Source: JAGWJU01 sp035533295 (GTDB taxonomy: Bacteria; Elusimicrobiota; Elusimicrobia; UBA1565; UBA9628). Taken from it: a stretch of 64,000 nt of DNA. Of this stretch, positions 1 to 7,784 are shown piece after piece. Under the pieces are notes generated by a model that was not told the DNA's origin, ran no database searches, and worked only from the letters and a program-made list of their open reading frames with translations. A program made the translations under genes and the position numbers. The stretch lies in contig DATLUA010000017.1 in the NCBI GenBank assembly GCA_035533295.1, positions 46,830 through 110,829 on the forward strand, given 5' to 3'. Numbering within the stretch: the stretch's first letter is position 1; every line of letters begins with the position of its first letter.

Positions 1-1086
1 CCGGCGTCGAAAGGGCGTCTCGCGGGCGAATTCCTCGGCCAAAGCGCCCATTCTCGCGGCGGACTCCGCCTCGCCCGCGCCCGCCGCGCGCAAAACCGCG
101 CGCAGCGCGCCCTCGGTCGCTCCATCAAGGCGGCCGGTTGCGCAGGCAACGGGAGCGGACAAGCCTTCCTGCAGGCCCAACGCACGCGACGCCGCCCAGC
201 CTTCGCACAAGCGCGGCACGTTCTTGCGCAGGGGGCTTTCCCTCGGCAGGACGGCCTCGAAGCGTCTGAAATCCTGGTTTTCCTCCAGGAGCCGCCGGGC
301 AACGCCCGCATCCGCGACGGGATGACGTCTCCAAATCTCCTTGATCCACTCGCGCAGAACGTAGAGTGCGCGGCCGGTGGCTGGAACTCCCCCGGAAAGG
401 ACCATCCCAACCTCGCCGCCGGCGGCCAGACGGGAAAAAAGCCTCCAGGGCATGAGGTCTAGGGCCGTACGGCGCATGAAGGACGCGCCGCTAAACGAGT
501 GCCGCAGCGTCGCGCGGTTGAGCCCCAAGTGGGATCCGGCCACGAAGCCAGCGTAGAGTCCTTCCTCGTGCAGAGTCAGCATGTCCAACGCGAAATCGTC
601 GATGGCAATGACCAGGCGCGGGCGGCAGGCGCGGGCGCGTAAAAACCGCATGGCCGAAACGGCCTGGCGCACCATTTCGACGTTGAGCGCCGCGGCGTCG
701 CCCTGCGCCGGCGGATGGGACAGCAAAGTCAAAAGGGCGGCAGGTTTCCCCGCGTCTTGCTCCGCTTGGCGCATGGCCGCTTGGACGCGCACCAGAGGAG
801 CCCGGAGAGCGTCGCAAGGCGTGCGGTAGTCGCTGGCGAGCGTCTTAAAAATGCGATCCTGGATGGAGAGCGACGCGTCGGCCGGGAGGCACTCGACGGC
901 CCGGGAAACCAGGAAGCCTGCCCAGGAAAACAGCGGCATGATCCCGCGGCGCGCCCACGCCGGCTTGGCGGGCAGGGCCGCTTCGGGATATTGGGAGGCG
1001 CGCGTGATCATGCCCATTAAATCTCCGGGAATCGAGGATGCGCCGTTCGCGCCGAACTCGAACACCATGATGGCGGATTTTAACAT
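1..1086 (-). CDS. Hypothetical protein, C-terminus cut by window edge
   Basis: A reading frame stays open for 362 codons from an ATG at 1086 to the left edge, so the C-terminus lies outside the window. I do not recognise the family. The product looks soluble, with no clear signal peptide and a mixed Ala/Arg/Leu-rich composition. A hydrophobic patch reads LVIAIDDFALDMLTL near residue 160. An alternative start is the ATG at 1068 (MVFEFGANG). The gene is divergent from the next one and the two ATG codons are only 3 bp apart, so any promoters must overlap the coding ends or one true start lies further in. Codon usage resembles that of its neighbours. No function is proposed. Confidence 0.6.
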   Translation of the reverse strand, partial: MLKSAIMVFEFGANGASSIPGDLMGMITRASQYPEAALPAKPAWARRGIMPLFSWAGFLVSRAVECLPADASLSIQDRIFKTLASDYRTPCDALRAPLVRVQAAMRQAEQDAGKPAALLTLLSHPPAQGDAAALNVEMVRQAVSAMRFLRARACRPRLVIAIDDFALDMLTLHEEGLYAGFVAGSHLGLNRATLRHSFSGASFMRRTALDLMPWRLFSRLAAGGEVGMVLSGGVPATGRALYVLREWIKEIWRRHPVADAGVARRLLEENQDFRRFEAVLPRESPLRKNVPRLCEGWAASRALGLQEGLSAPVACATGRLDGATEGALRAVLRAAGAGEAESAARMGALAEEFARETPFRRR

Positions 1087-1089
1087 AAA

Positions 1090-2451
1090 ATGATAACTTC
1101 TCCAGGAATGCTTCTTCTGGCCCTTTTCCTAGGCTTGAGCGCGCCGGCTTGGAGCGCGCCCGCCATCGCAGCAAGTTCCTCCGGCTACGTGGTGCGCGTG
1201 GACTCGGACGTCGTCTACTTGGATTTAGGCTCGGGCTCGGGCGCCCGCGCGGGCGAAAGCTTCCGCGTCTATACGCTGGGACCCGCGCTCATCGATCCGG
1301 CCACCGGCAAGAACCTGGGCCAACCCAAGAGTTTCGTCGCCGAGGGCCGCCTCACGGACGTGGAGGCGCTCTACTCGGAAGGAGTCCTGGTTTCCTTCTC
1401 CACATCCGTTGCCGCCGGGATGCGCGCGGAACTCTACGTTGAGCCTGCGGCGGACGCGGTTCAAGCGCCGCCAGCCGGAACCTCAGCGGCGCCCGCGCCG
1501 GCCGGCCGCAAGCCGCGCTGGAGAAGCCCTTGGTTCAACTTCCCCGTCGCCGCCTTCGTCATCGCGGATTTTTCCGGAGCGGGAAAAGATCGGATCGCGC
1601 TGGCCTCCCGGAAGACCGTGCGCCTCTACGCCTACCCGCCCCAGGGCGCCAAGGCCCTGGCCGAGTTCACCGTCCCCGGAATCGGCTCCCGCTTGGTCTC
1701 CCTGGAATCGGCGCCCGCCGCGAGTTCCGGGCCCGCGCGGCTTCTGGCCACTTTCTATGACGACGCGCTCGACCGCATGGAAACGGACGTTCTGGCCGTA
1801 AGCAGCGGCGCCTGGGTCCTTGAGCAGAACATACCCTGGATGGTCCGGACCTACCAGCGGCCGGACGGCGCGCGCGCGCTGGCGGCCCAGCAGCTGCTCG
1901 ACGATGAGACCTTTCCTTTTTCCGCCATCTATCCATTGATCGATTCGGACGGGCGCTTCGCCCCAGGCGACAAGGCCTTGAAGCCTGTGGGCTCCGACTG
2001 GCTCTACGGATTCACCCAAATAAGCCTGGATTCCGCGCCGGCCGAGCTTTCCATCACCGATACGCACCGGCTCGAGGTCAAATCCGCGCAAGGCAAATGG
2101 GAGAACGCGGACTCCTTTGGCCGGACCCCGGTGCGCCTGCGCTGGCAGGGCAAACTCCTGGAATTTTATCCCCCCATGCCCGTCATCGACGCCCCCGAAG
2201 GCCCGAGCGTCTTCCTGGTCCGCAACGAATCGCGCTTCGGCGCCATGGCCGAGGCCTTCGGCATCTTCGATAACGCCGAAATCATCCGGGAAAATTGGAG
2301 CGACGACGCTTTCGCCCCGGCCTGGACGTCGGAGGTGCCGGGCTTCGTGACCAACCTCGCGCTTGTCGGCCCGGCGGAGCATCCCAAGGATCTGGTCGCC
2401 GCGGTTTCCACGCGCTCCGGCAAGTCTTCCATCTGGATTTATGATCCCTAG
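1090..2451 (+). CDS. Secreted protein of unknown function, FlgT-like and FG-GAP-like parts
   Basis: The 453-residue product starts with a signal peptide (MITSPGMLLLALFLGL, cleavage probably after SAPAWSA or a later Ala). Residues about 30-115 (GYVVRVDSDVVYLDLGSGSG, then VRAGESFRVY-like and EGRLTDVEALYSEG) resemble the small beta-barrel of flagellar FlgT C-terminal or similar surface proteins. From residue about 150 the pattern FVIADFSGAGKDRIALASR recalls FG-GAP/VCBS beta-propeller blades. No catalytic motif is visible. The stop codon lies inside the thyX start region, so the gene is probably co-transcribed with thyX. An ATG at 1108 (MLLLALFLGLS) would also give a complete signal peptide. The function is unknown and the domain calls are tentative. 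Confidence 0.7.
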   Translation: MITSPGMLLLALFLGLSAPAWSAPAIAASSSGYVVRVDSDVVYLDLGSGSGARAGESFRVYTLGPALIDPATGKNLGQPKSFVAEGRLTDVEALYSEGVLVSFSTSVAAGMRAELYVEPAADAVQAPPAGTSAAPAPAGRKPRWRSPWFNFPVAAFVIADFSGAGKDRIALASRKTVRLYAYPPQGAKALAEFTVPGIGSRLVSLESAPAASSGPARLLATFYDDALDRMETDVLAVSSGAWVLEQNIPWMVRTYQRPDGARALAAQQLLDDETFPFSAIYPLIDSDGRFAPGDKALKPVGSDWLYGFTQISLDSAPAELSITDTHRLEVKSAQGKWENADSFGRTPVRLRWQGKLLEFYPPMPVIDAPEGPSVFLVRNESRFGAMAEAFGIFDNAEIIRENWSDDAFAPAWTSEVPGFVTNLALVGPAEHPKDLVAAVSTRSGKSSIWIYDP

Positions 2452-3160
2452 CGGCTCCGTTCCTGTCCTCGACAAGGGCTTCGTGCGTCCGGTGGAATTC
2501 ATGGGCGGCGACGGCGGCGTAGTCGACGCGGCGCGCGTCTCCTACGGCGGCGTCTCCAGGGGCGAGGACGCGGACAAAAAGCTCATTTTTTATCTCCTGG
2601 CCCACGCGCACCTGACCCCCTTCGAGCACTCAGTCTTCAAGTTCCACGTCAACGCCCCCATCTTCGTGGCGCGGCAATGGTTCCGCCACCGCTTCGCCGC
2701 CTACAACGAGATTTCCTACCGCTACACGCAGGCCAAGGACGAGTACTACATTCCCGCGGCCTGGCGCGCGCAGGACCGCAAGAACAAGCAGGGCTCGGTG
2801 GAGGCTCCGGCGCTGGATCACGCGGCCCTGACCGCGAAATTTTCGGAGCAGGTCCGCCGCGCCTCGGCCCTTTACGAGGAAATGCTCGATGCCGGCGTCG
2901 CCCGCGAGATGGCACGCCTAATCCTGCCGGTCAATCTCTACACCCAGTTCTACTGGACCGTCAACGCGCGCAGCCTCATGAACTTCGTCGCCTTGCGCGC
3001 CGACGTTCACGCGCAGTGGGAAATTCGCCAGTACGCCCGCGCCCTGGCGGACGTCTTCCGCGAGAAAATGCCTTGGACCTACGCCGCGTTTCTGCGCCAT
3101 GCCTGGAAGGGTGAAAATCCCGAGTTGGCGGCGCAGGCGCGGGAGGTTCAGGAGGCGTGA
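2441..3160 (+). CDS. thyX: Flavin-dependent thymidylate synthase ThyX
   Basis: This gene makes dTMP from dUMP using FAD, methylene-THF and NAD(P)H, replacing ThyA. The ThyX signature RHR-x7-S is present as RHRFAAYNEIS followed by YRYTQAKDEYY, about 80 residues in. LTPFEHSVFKFHVNAPIFVARQW upstream of it is also typical of the family. The 239-residue length is normal. I chose the ATG at 2441, which overlaps the upstream stop codon by 11 nt and leaves only two or three residues before the conserved N-terminal VRPVEFMG-type strand. A longer frame upstream is only read-through of the neighbour. It overlaps the next gene by GTGA. I saw no ThyA in the window. Confidence 0.96.
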   Translation: MIPSGSVPVLDKGFVRPVEFMGGDGGVVDAARVSYGGVSRGEDADKKLIFYLLAHAHLTPFEHSVFKFHVNAPIFVARQWFRHRFAAYNEISYRYTQAKDEYYIPAAWRAQDRKNKQGSVEAPALDHAALTAKFSEQVRRASALYEEMLDAGVAREMARLILPVNLYTQFYWTVNARSLMNFVALRADVHAQWEIRQYARALADVFREKMPWTYAAFLRHAWKGENPELAAQAREVQEA

Positions 3161-4131
3161 GGTTCCAGCGCGCGTTTTGGGCCACAGCGGTCGCGGCGCT
3201 CGCGGCCTGGCCCGGCGCCGCCCGCGCCCAGGAAGTCCGGCAAATCCGGCGCGGCGACATACGCATCACGGTCCATGTCCATGGAACAGTGATCACGCAA
3301 AACGTGATCACGCTGACCTCGACCATTCCCGGCCGCGTCGAGGATATCTACGCCCGTTCAACGGGGACATGGGCCCTTGACAGCGCCGTTCTGGGTGACG
3401 TGGCCAGCGCTCATTTGGCGGCGATGCTCGATTCGCCAACCACGACCGACAAGTCCGTGGTCTTGGCCCGCTGGAAGTCCGATTATCCCCTCATTCCGGT
3501 GCGCTGTCCGCAGGACTGCTATCTCCTAAAAATCAGCGTGCGGACGGGAGACTGGATTTCTTCCGGCGATCCCCTCTTCACCGCCGCGCAGACGCTGCGG
3601 CTCACGGGCGTAGCGCCCGCGGGAAACGCCTATCTTATCCGCGACGGCCAATGGCTGACTTATTGGGCGAAGGACAACCCCACCGCCAAGTTCCGCATGC
3701 CCGTGGGAAATTTTGAACTCGATCATCCCGGCGAACCGGAAAATTCCTCCAGCCGCTTCGCCATGGACATGGCGCCCGGACAGTACTTCCCGCCGGGCAC
3801 GGCCTGGGAGGGCGTCATCATCCCGGTGGATCACCCCAACGCGCTTCTGGTGCCCACGGCCGCCGTCGTTGAGTTTGGGGGCGAGCTGTTTTTGCCGATG
3901 CCCGTCTCAACGGGCATCACCACGGCCGCCTGGACGGAAATTTCCGCCGGCGCCGGCGAAGGCGAGGACTACCTCATGCTCAAGGACTCCCAACTGGGCA
4001 AGGCTCAGCGCCACGCCGTGCGCACGCCCGCGCCCGTCCCCGCGGGCTCCGCCGCGCCGCAGGCCCAGGATTCCAATGCGCAACCGCCATCCCAGCAGCC
4101 GGATTACGGAGGAGACATCTACACCCAATGA
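3157..4131 (+). CDS. Periplasmic adaptor-like (HlyD/MFP-type) secreted protein
   Basis: The 324-residue product begins at a GTG overlapping the thyX stop (GTGA). A signal peptide is clear (MRFQRAFWATAVAALAAWPG, cleavage near ARA-QEV). ITVHVHGTV, ITLTSTIPGRVEDIYARSTG and then DCYLLKISVRTGDWISSGDPLF read like the two half-lipoyl strands and barrel of membrane-fusion proteins, which join inner-membrane pumps to outer-membrane channels. The C-terminal segment (residues about 215-270) contains a beta-barrel-like VIIPVDHPNALLVPTAAV. The tail is Pro/Gln/Ala rich. No pump or TolC gene is adjacent, so the partner is unknown, and assignment to the adaptor superfamily is inference from the strand pattern. 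Confidence 0.6.
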   Translation: MRFQRAFWATAVAALAAWPGAARAQEVRQIRRGDIRITVHVHGTVITQNVITLTSTIPGRVEDIYARSTGTWALDSAVLGDVASAHLAAMLDSPTTTDKSVVLARWKSDYPLIPVRCPQDCYLLKISVRTGDWISSGDPLFTAAQTLRLTGVAPAGNAYLIRDGQWLTYWAKDNPTAKFRMPVGNFELDHPGEPENSSSRFAMDMAPGQYFPPGTAWEGVIIPVDHPNALLVPTAAVVEFGGELFLPMPVSTGITTAAWTEISAGAGEGEDYLMLKDSQLGKAQRHAVRTPAPVPAGSAAPQAQDSNAQPPSQQPDYGGDIYTQ

Positions 4132-5366
4132 CCGAGAATCACCCGACGCAGACCCGGCGCGTGCTGGCCATCGTCCTGGCCGGCGGCAAGGGCGAGCGCC
4201 TGCACCCCCTGACCCGCGACCGCTCCAAGCCCGCCGTGCCCTTCGGCGGCAAGTACCGCATCATCGACTTCGCGCTCTCCAACTTCGTCAACTCGGGCAT
4301 CCAGTCCATCTACGTCCTGGTCCAGTACCTCTCCCAAAGCCTCATCGAGCACCTGCGTTCGAACTGGCGCATGGCGGGCCTGACGCGCGAGCAGTTCATC
4401 GCGGTGGTGCCGCCGCAGATGCGCCTGGGCTCCAACTGGTACCGCGGCACCGCCGACGCGGTGCGGCAGAACCTAAACATCATCCAGGAATTCGATCCGG
4501 ACATCATCGCCGTCTTCGGCGCCGACCACGTCTACCGAATGGACGTGGGCCAAATGCTGCGCCACCACGCGGACACGGGCGCGCGCGTGACCGTGGCCAC
4601 TCTTCCCGTGGACTTGACCGAGGCCTCCTCCTTCGGCATCATCGAAACCGCCGCGGACGGCCGCGTCGTCTCGTTTTTGGAAAAGCCCAAAGACCCCAAG
4701 CCCATGCCGGGAAATCCGGCCAAGGCCCTTTCCTCCATGGGCAACTACCTCTTCGACGCCAAGACGCTCATGGACATCCTGGCTTCACCCGATTTTTCCG
4801 AGCCCGAGCTCGACTTCGGCAAATCCGTCATTCCCCGGATTCTGGAGCGCCTGCCGGTCTACGCCTATGATTTCTCGACCAACGTCCTGCCGGGCCTGAA
4901 GCCCTACGAGGAGCGCGCCTATTGGCGGGACGTGGGGACTCTCGCGGCCTACTACCGCTCCAACATGGATACCCTGGGGGAGACGCCGCGGCTGGATCTC
5001 GACAACCACCGCTGGAGCATCCACTCCATCCGCTACGACGGCCCGCCCGCCCGGCTTCTGGGCGGCAGCCTCTCCAACTGCGCCGTGGGCGAGGGCAGCG
5101 TGGTGCGCAACGCTGCGCTGCGCAACTCCATCCTCGGCCGCGGCGTCACCGTGGAGGAAGGCGCCGTCATCGAGGACTCCATCGTCATGGATTTTTGCTC
5201 CGTGGGCCGCGGCGCCAAGCTCAAGCGCGCCGTCATCGATCGGTTCAACCATATCCCGGACGGGGAAACCGTCGATGGGACCGCGGACTGCGGCCCGCGC
5301 TATTTCCGCGATCCCTCCGGGCTCGCCATCCTACCGCGCGGCCGGGACGTCGGCCGCAAAGGCTGA
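4128..5366 (+). CDS. glgC: Glucose-1-phosphate adenylyltransferase GlgC
   Basis: GlgC makes ADP-glucose from glucose-1-phosphate and ATP, the committed step of bacterial glycogen synthesis, in the cytoplasm. The N-terminal nucleotidyl-transferase signature is intact: LAGGKGERLHPLTRDRSKPA followed by VPFGGKYRIIDFALSN. The G1P-binding region (SFLEKPKDP) and ADHVYRMD are also present. Residues from about 290 form the left-handed beta-helix with hexapeptide repeats (VGEGSVVRNAALRNSILGRG). At 412 residues it is full length. It overlaps the previous gene by ATGA. No other glycogen gene lies in the window. Confidence 0.96.
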   Translation: MTENHPTQTRRVLAIVLAGGKGERLHPLTRDRSKPAVPFGGKYRIIDFALSNFVNSGIQSIYVLVQYLSQSLIEHLRSNWRMAGLTREQFIAVVPPQMRLGSNWYRGTADAVRQNLNIIQEFDPDIIAVFGADHVYRMDVGQMLRHHADTGARVTVATLPVDLTEASSFGIIETAADGRVVSFLEKPKDPKPMPGNPAKALSSMGNYLFDAKTLMDILASPDFSEPELDFGKSVIPRILERLPVYAYDFSTNVLPGLKPYEERAYWRDVGTLAAYYRSNMDTLGETPRLDLDNHRWSIHSIRYDGPPARLLGGSLSNCAVGEGSVVRNAALRNSILGRGVTVEEGAVIEDSIVMDFCSVGRGAKLKRAVIDRFNHIPDGETVDGTADCGPRYFRDPSGLAILPRGRDVGRKG

Positions 5367-5373
5367 AAACCCA

Positions 5374-6324
5374 ATGAGCGTCAAGCGCCTTAAAATCGCC
5401 GGCCCGCAGGAAGCCCTAGAGCTTTTGGGCGAGCAGGATAAGAACTTAAAGACCGTCGAAAAGGAATTTTCCGTCGAGATATATCTCGACCAGAGCGCCG
5501 GGGCCGCGGACTTGTGGCTGGAAATCCGCGGCCCCGCGGCCCGCGTTAAAAAAGCCTTTTCCGAAATACGGGGGAAACTCCTGGCCCTGCGCGAAGCCGG
5601 AGCGATCGGCGCGGAAGGCCGCGAGCACAAGGCCGCGCGCCATGCGCCGCTGCCCGAGGACGCCGTGTTCCGGACGACGGACGGACGGATCATCCGCGCC
5701 CGCACGCCCAATCAGAGAAGGTACGTGGACGCCATCGCCAGCCATGACTTGGTCTTCGGCATCGGACCCGCGGGCACCGGGAAAACCTTCCTGGCCGCGG
5801 CCTGCGCCCTGCGCGAGATGGAGCGCGGCGCCTGCCGCCGCGTGGTCATCACCCGGCCCGTGGTCGAGGCCGGAGAGAAGCTGGGCTTTTTGCCCGGGGA
5901 TCTTCTGGAAAAGATCAACCCTTACTTGCGGCCCATTTACGACTCGTTTCTCTCCATGCTGGGCCCGGAACGCTGGCGGGCGCTGCGCGAGACCGAGGCC
6001 GTGGAAATCGTGCCTTTGGCCTACATGCGCGGCCGCACATTTGACGACGCCTTCATCGTGCTCGACGAGGCCCAGAACGCGACGCCCGAGCAAATGAAGA
6101 TGTTTTTGACGCGCCTGGGCAACGGCTCGCGCATGGTGGTCACCGGCGACGCCACGCAGACCGACTTGGGCTCCAAGGCCGCTTCGGGCCTCTGGCGCGC
6201 CCGGGAAATCCTCTCCGATGTCGAAGGCGTGGCGTTCTTAAACCTGAGCGACGAAGACGTGATGCGCCACCCCTTGATGCGGCGCATTCTGCGCGCTTAC
6301 GAAGATTGGGAAAAAAAGCGCTGA
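5374..6324 (+). CDS. phoH: PhoH-family ATPase (PhoH/YbeZ)
   Basis: This is a cytoplasmic P-loop ATPase associated with YbeY in RNA metabolism. It has a short N-terminal KH-like segment (residues about 1-95), Walker A GPAGTGKTF near residue 130 and Walker B VLDEAQNAT near residue 230. TRPVVEAGEKLGFLPGDLLEKINPY between them is diagnostic of the family. The ATG at 5374 lies 7 nt after the glgC stop; I preferred it to an in-frame ATG at 5275 that would run through glgC. The 316-residue length is normal. Its 3' end overlaps ybeY by 19 nt, the usual phoH-ybeY pairing. Confidence 0.94.
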   Translation: MSVKRLKIAGPQEALELLGEQDKNLKTVEKEFSVEIYLDQSAGAADLWLEIRGPAARVKKAFSEIRGKLLALREAGAIGAEGREHKAARHAPLPEDAVFRTTDGRIIRARTPNQRRYVDAIASHDLVFGIGPAGTGKTFLAAACALREMERGACRRVVITRPVVEAGEKLGFLPGDLLEKINPYLRPIYDSFLSMLGPERWRALRETEAVEIVPLAYMRGRTFDDAFIVLDEAQNATPEQMKMFLTRLGNGSRMVVTGDATQTDLGSKAASGLWRAREILSDVEGVAFLNLSDEDVMRHPLMRRILRAYEDWEKKR

Positions 6325-6743
6325 GTATCCGCGTCTGGGGAGCGGGCCTCCTGCCGCCTGAAGCGCGCAAGACTTGGCTTATCATCCGCGCCTGCCACGC
6401 AGCCCTGGCAGCCCGCAGGAAAGCCGTCCGCGGCGACCTGAATATCGTCTTCGCGAGCCGCCGGCGCATGCTCTCGCTCAACAAAAAATTCCTAAATCAT
6501 TCCCACGACACCGACGTCATCGCCTTCGCCTACCAAGAGAACGACGCTTTCGGCGACGTCTTTATTTCCGCGTTCCAAGCCCGCCGCCAGGCCCGCGCTC
6601 TCAAGCACTCGCCGCTTAAGGAAGTCCTCACGCTCGCCGTCCACGGCTGCCTGCACCTAATCGGCTACGATGACCGGCGCCCCGGGGACAAGGCCGCCAT
6701 GTTCCGGCGCCAAGACGCGGTGCTTAAATCCCTGGGGTTTTGA
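6306..6743 (+). CDS. ybeY: Endoribonuclease YbeY with altered metal site
   Basis: YbeY is the metal-dependent RNase used in 16S rRNA 3' maturation and ribosome quality control. The family core is present: LNKKFLNHSHDTDVIAF, then FGDVFIS and the zinc motif region AVHGCLHLIGYDD. The usual zinc site is H-x3-H-x5-H. Here H113 and H117 are present but the third ligand position (123) is Asp instead of His. The TTG at 6306 is the only start giving a normal N-terminus and overlaps phoH, implying translational coupling. The 145-residue length is normal. The 3' end overlaps lysC, on the other strand, by 20 bp. Confidence 0.9.
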   Translation: MGKKALSIRVWGAGLLPPEARKTWLIIRACHAALAARRKAVRGDLNIVFASRRRMLSLNKKFLNHSHDTDVIAFAYQENDAFGDVFISAFQARRQARALKHSPLKEVLTLAVHGCLHLIGYDDRRPGDKAAMFRRQDAVLKSLGF

Positions 6744-7740
6744 TCGCGGCCCGGTAGGCCGCGCGGCGGCCCAAGCCCCAAGCCCGGTGCAGGACGCGCA
6801 GCGCCTCCACGGCTTGGCGCGGATCGAGCAGACAGGAGACCCGCGACGGGAATTGCTCCAAGCGGCGGCAGGAAATTCCGCGTCCGCGCAAAATTCCCCG
6901 CATCGCCGCGGCGTCCGCGCGCGTCAGGCCGCGTCCAACGGCGGAAACGCGCGCCGCCGCGCCCAGGCGCGCGACCGCCAGGGCTCCAACGCCAGACCCG
7001 CCCTCTTGTCCGCGCGCGCCGATCCAGGTTCCTTCCGCGTCATGGAACGCCGAGCGCACATGGAGAAGCACGCCGCGGCTGCGCGCATAGGCGACGGAGC
7101 GCGGCTGCATGACTTGGGCGCCCGCCTGGGCCAACTCAAGCATTTCCGAAAATCCTACGGCCTTGAGCTTGCGGGCCTGCGGCACCAGGCGGGGATCAGC
7201 GGTGTAAACGCCTTTGACGTCGGTATAAATCTCACAGGCGCGGGCCTTCAAGGCCGCGGCCAGGGCCGCCGCGGTCAAGTCCGAACCGCCGCGGCCCAAG
7301 GTGACTAAATCGTCCTTCTCATCGATACCCTGGAAGCCTGCGACCACCGCGACGCGTCCGCGAGCGAGTTCCAAACGGACGCGTTCAGGCCGTAAGCTAG
7401 CGATGTCCGCGGCGCCATGCGGTCCGCGAGCGCGGATGCCGGCCTGGGCGCCGGTCAGAGAAACCGCCTCAATCCCGCGGCCGGCCAGCGCCGCGGACAG
7501 GAGCGCGATGCTGATCTGCTCTCCCGCTGCCATCAAGACGTCCTGTTCGCGCGGCGGCGTCCGGCGCGTGACCCGCTGGGCCAAGCTCAGAAGCTCATCA
7601 GTCATCCGGCCCGGGGCCGAGACCACGGCCGCGATCGCGAAGCCCCGGCGGCGCGCGCGCGCCACGCGGGCGGCGGCGCGCTGGATTTTCTCGGGATCGG
7701 CGAGCGAGGTCCCCCCGAATTTCATGACCAGGATGTTCAT
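6724..7740 (-). CDS. lysC: Aspartate kinase, short form
   Basis: Aspartate kinase phosphorylates aspartate at the entry to the lysine/DAP, threonine and methionine pathways. Catalytic motifs are clear: VMKFGGTSLADPEKI at the N-terminus, VVSAPGRMTDELL, and LGRGGSDLTAAALAAAL near residue 160. The chain is about 338 residues, while usual monofunctional forms are about 400. After the kinase domain (to about residue 240) there is room for only one ACT-like module (VSAVGRGLTRADAAAMRGIL onward) instead of two, so feedback control may be absent or simplified. I chose the ATG at 7740 (MNILVMKFGG); an upstream ATG adds a non-conserved tail. It is divergent from secA, and a palindromic -10 box lies between them. 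Confidence 0.9.
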   Translation of the reverse strand: MNILVMKFGGTSLADPEKIQRAAARVARARRRGFAIAAVVSAPGRMTDELLSLAQRVTRRTPPREQDVLMAAGEQISIALLSAALAGRGIEAVSLTGAQAGIRARGPHGAADIASLRPERVRLELARGRVAVVAGFQGIDEKDDLVTLGRGGSDLTAAALAAALKARACEIYTDVKGVYTADPRLVPQARKLKAVGFSEMLELAQAGAQVMQPRSVAYARSRGVLLHVRSAFHDAEGTWIGARGQEGGSGVGALAVARLGAAARVSAVGRGLTRADAAAMRGILRGRGISCRRLEQFPSRVSCLLDPRQAVEALRVLHRAWGLGRRAAYRAAIKTPGI

Positions 7741-7765
7741 AGAAACGCTTCGCGAGCGGGAATAT

Positions 7766-7773
7766 ATTATAAT
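7766..7773. promoter_or_regulatory. Bidirectional -10 element between lysC and secA
   Basis: The 45-bp gap between the lysC and secA ATG codons holds TATAAT on the + strand (7768-7773) and TATAAT on the - strand (7771-7766), in an AT-rich island. No convincing -35 box is seen on either side. The secA ATG is only 12 nt past the + strand -10 box, so the secA leader would be about 5 nt. The lysC leader would be roughly 20 nt, without a clear Shine-Dalgarno sequence. Confidence 0.55.
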
Positions 7774-7784
7774 TTCCACCGAGC

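Noticed and set aside
1483..2502. 339-codon leftward frame opposite the secreted protein and thyX start
   Set aside because: It is antisense to a gene with a signal peptide and correct coupling to thyX; composition is Arg/Gly-rich as expected for a shadow frame.
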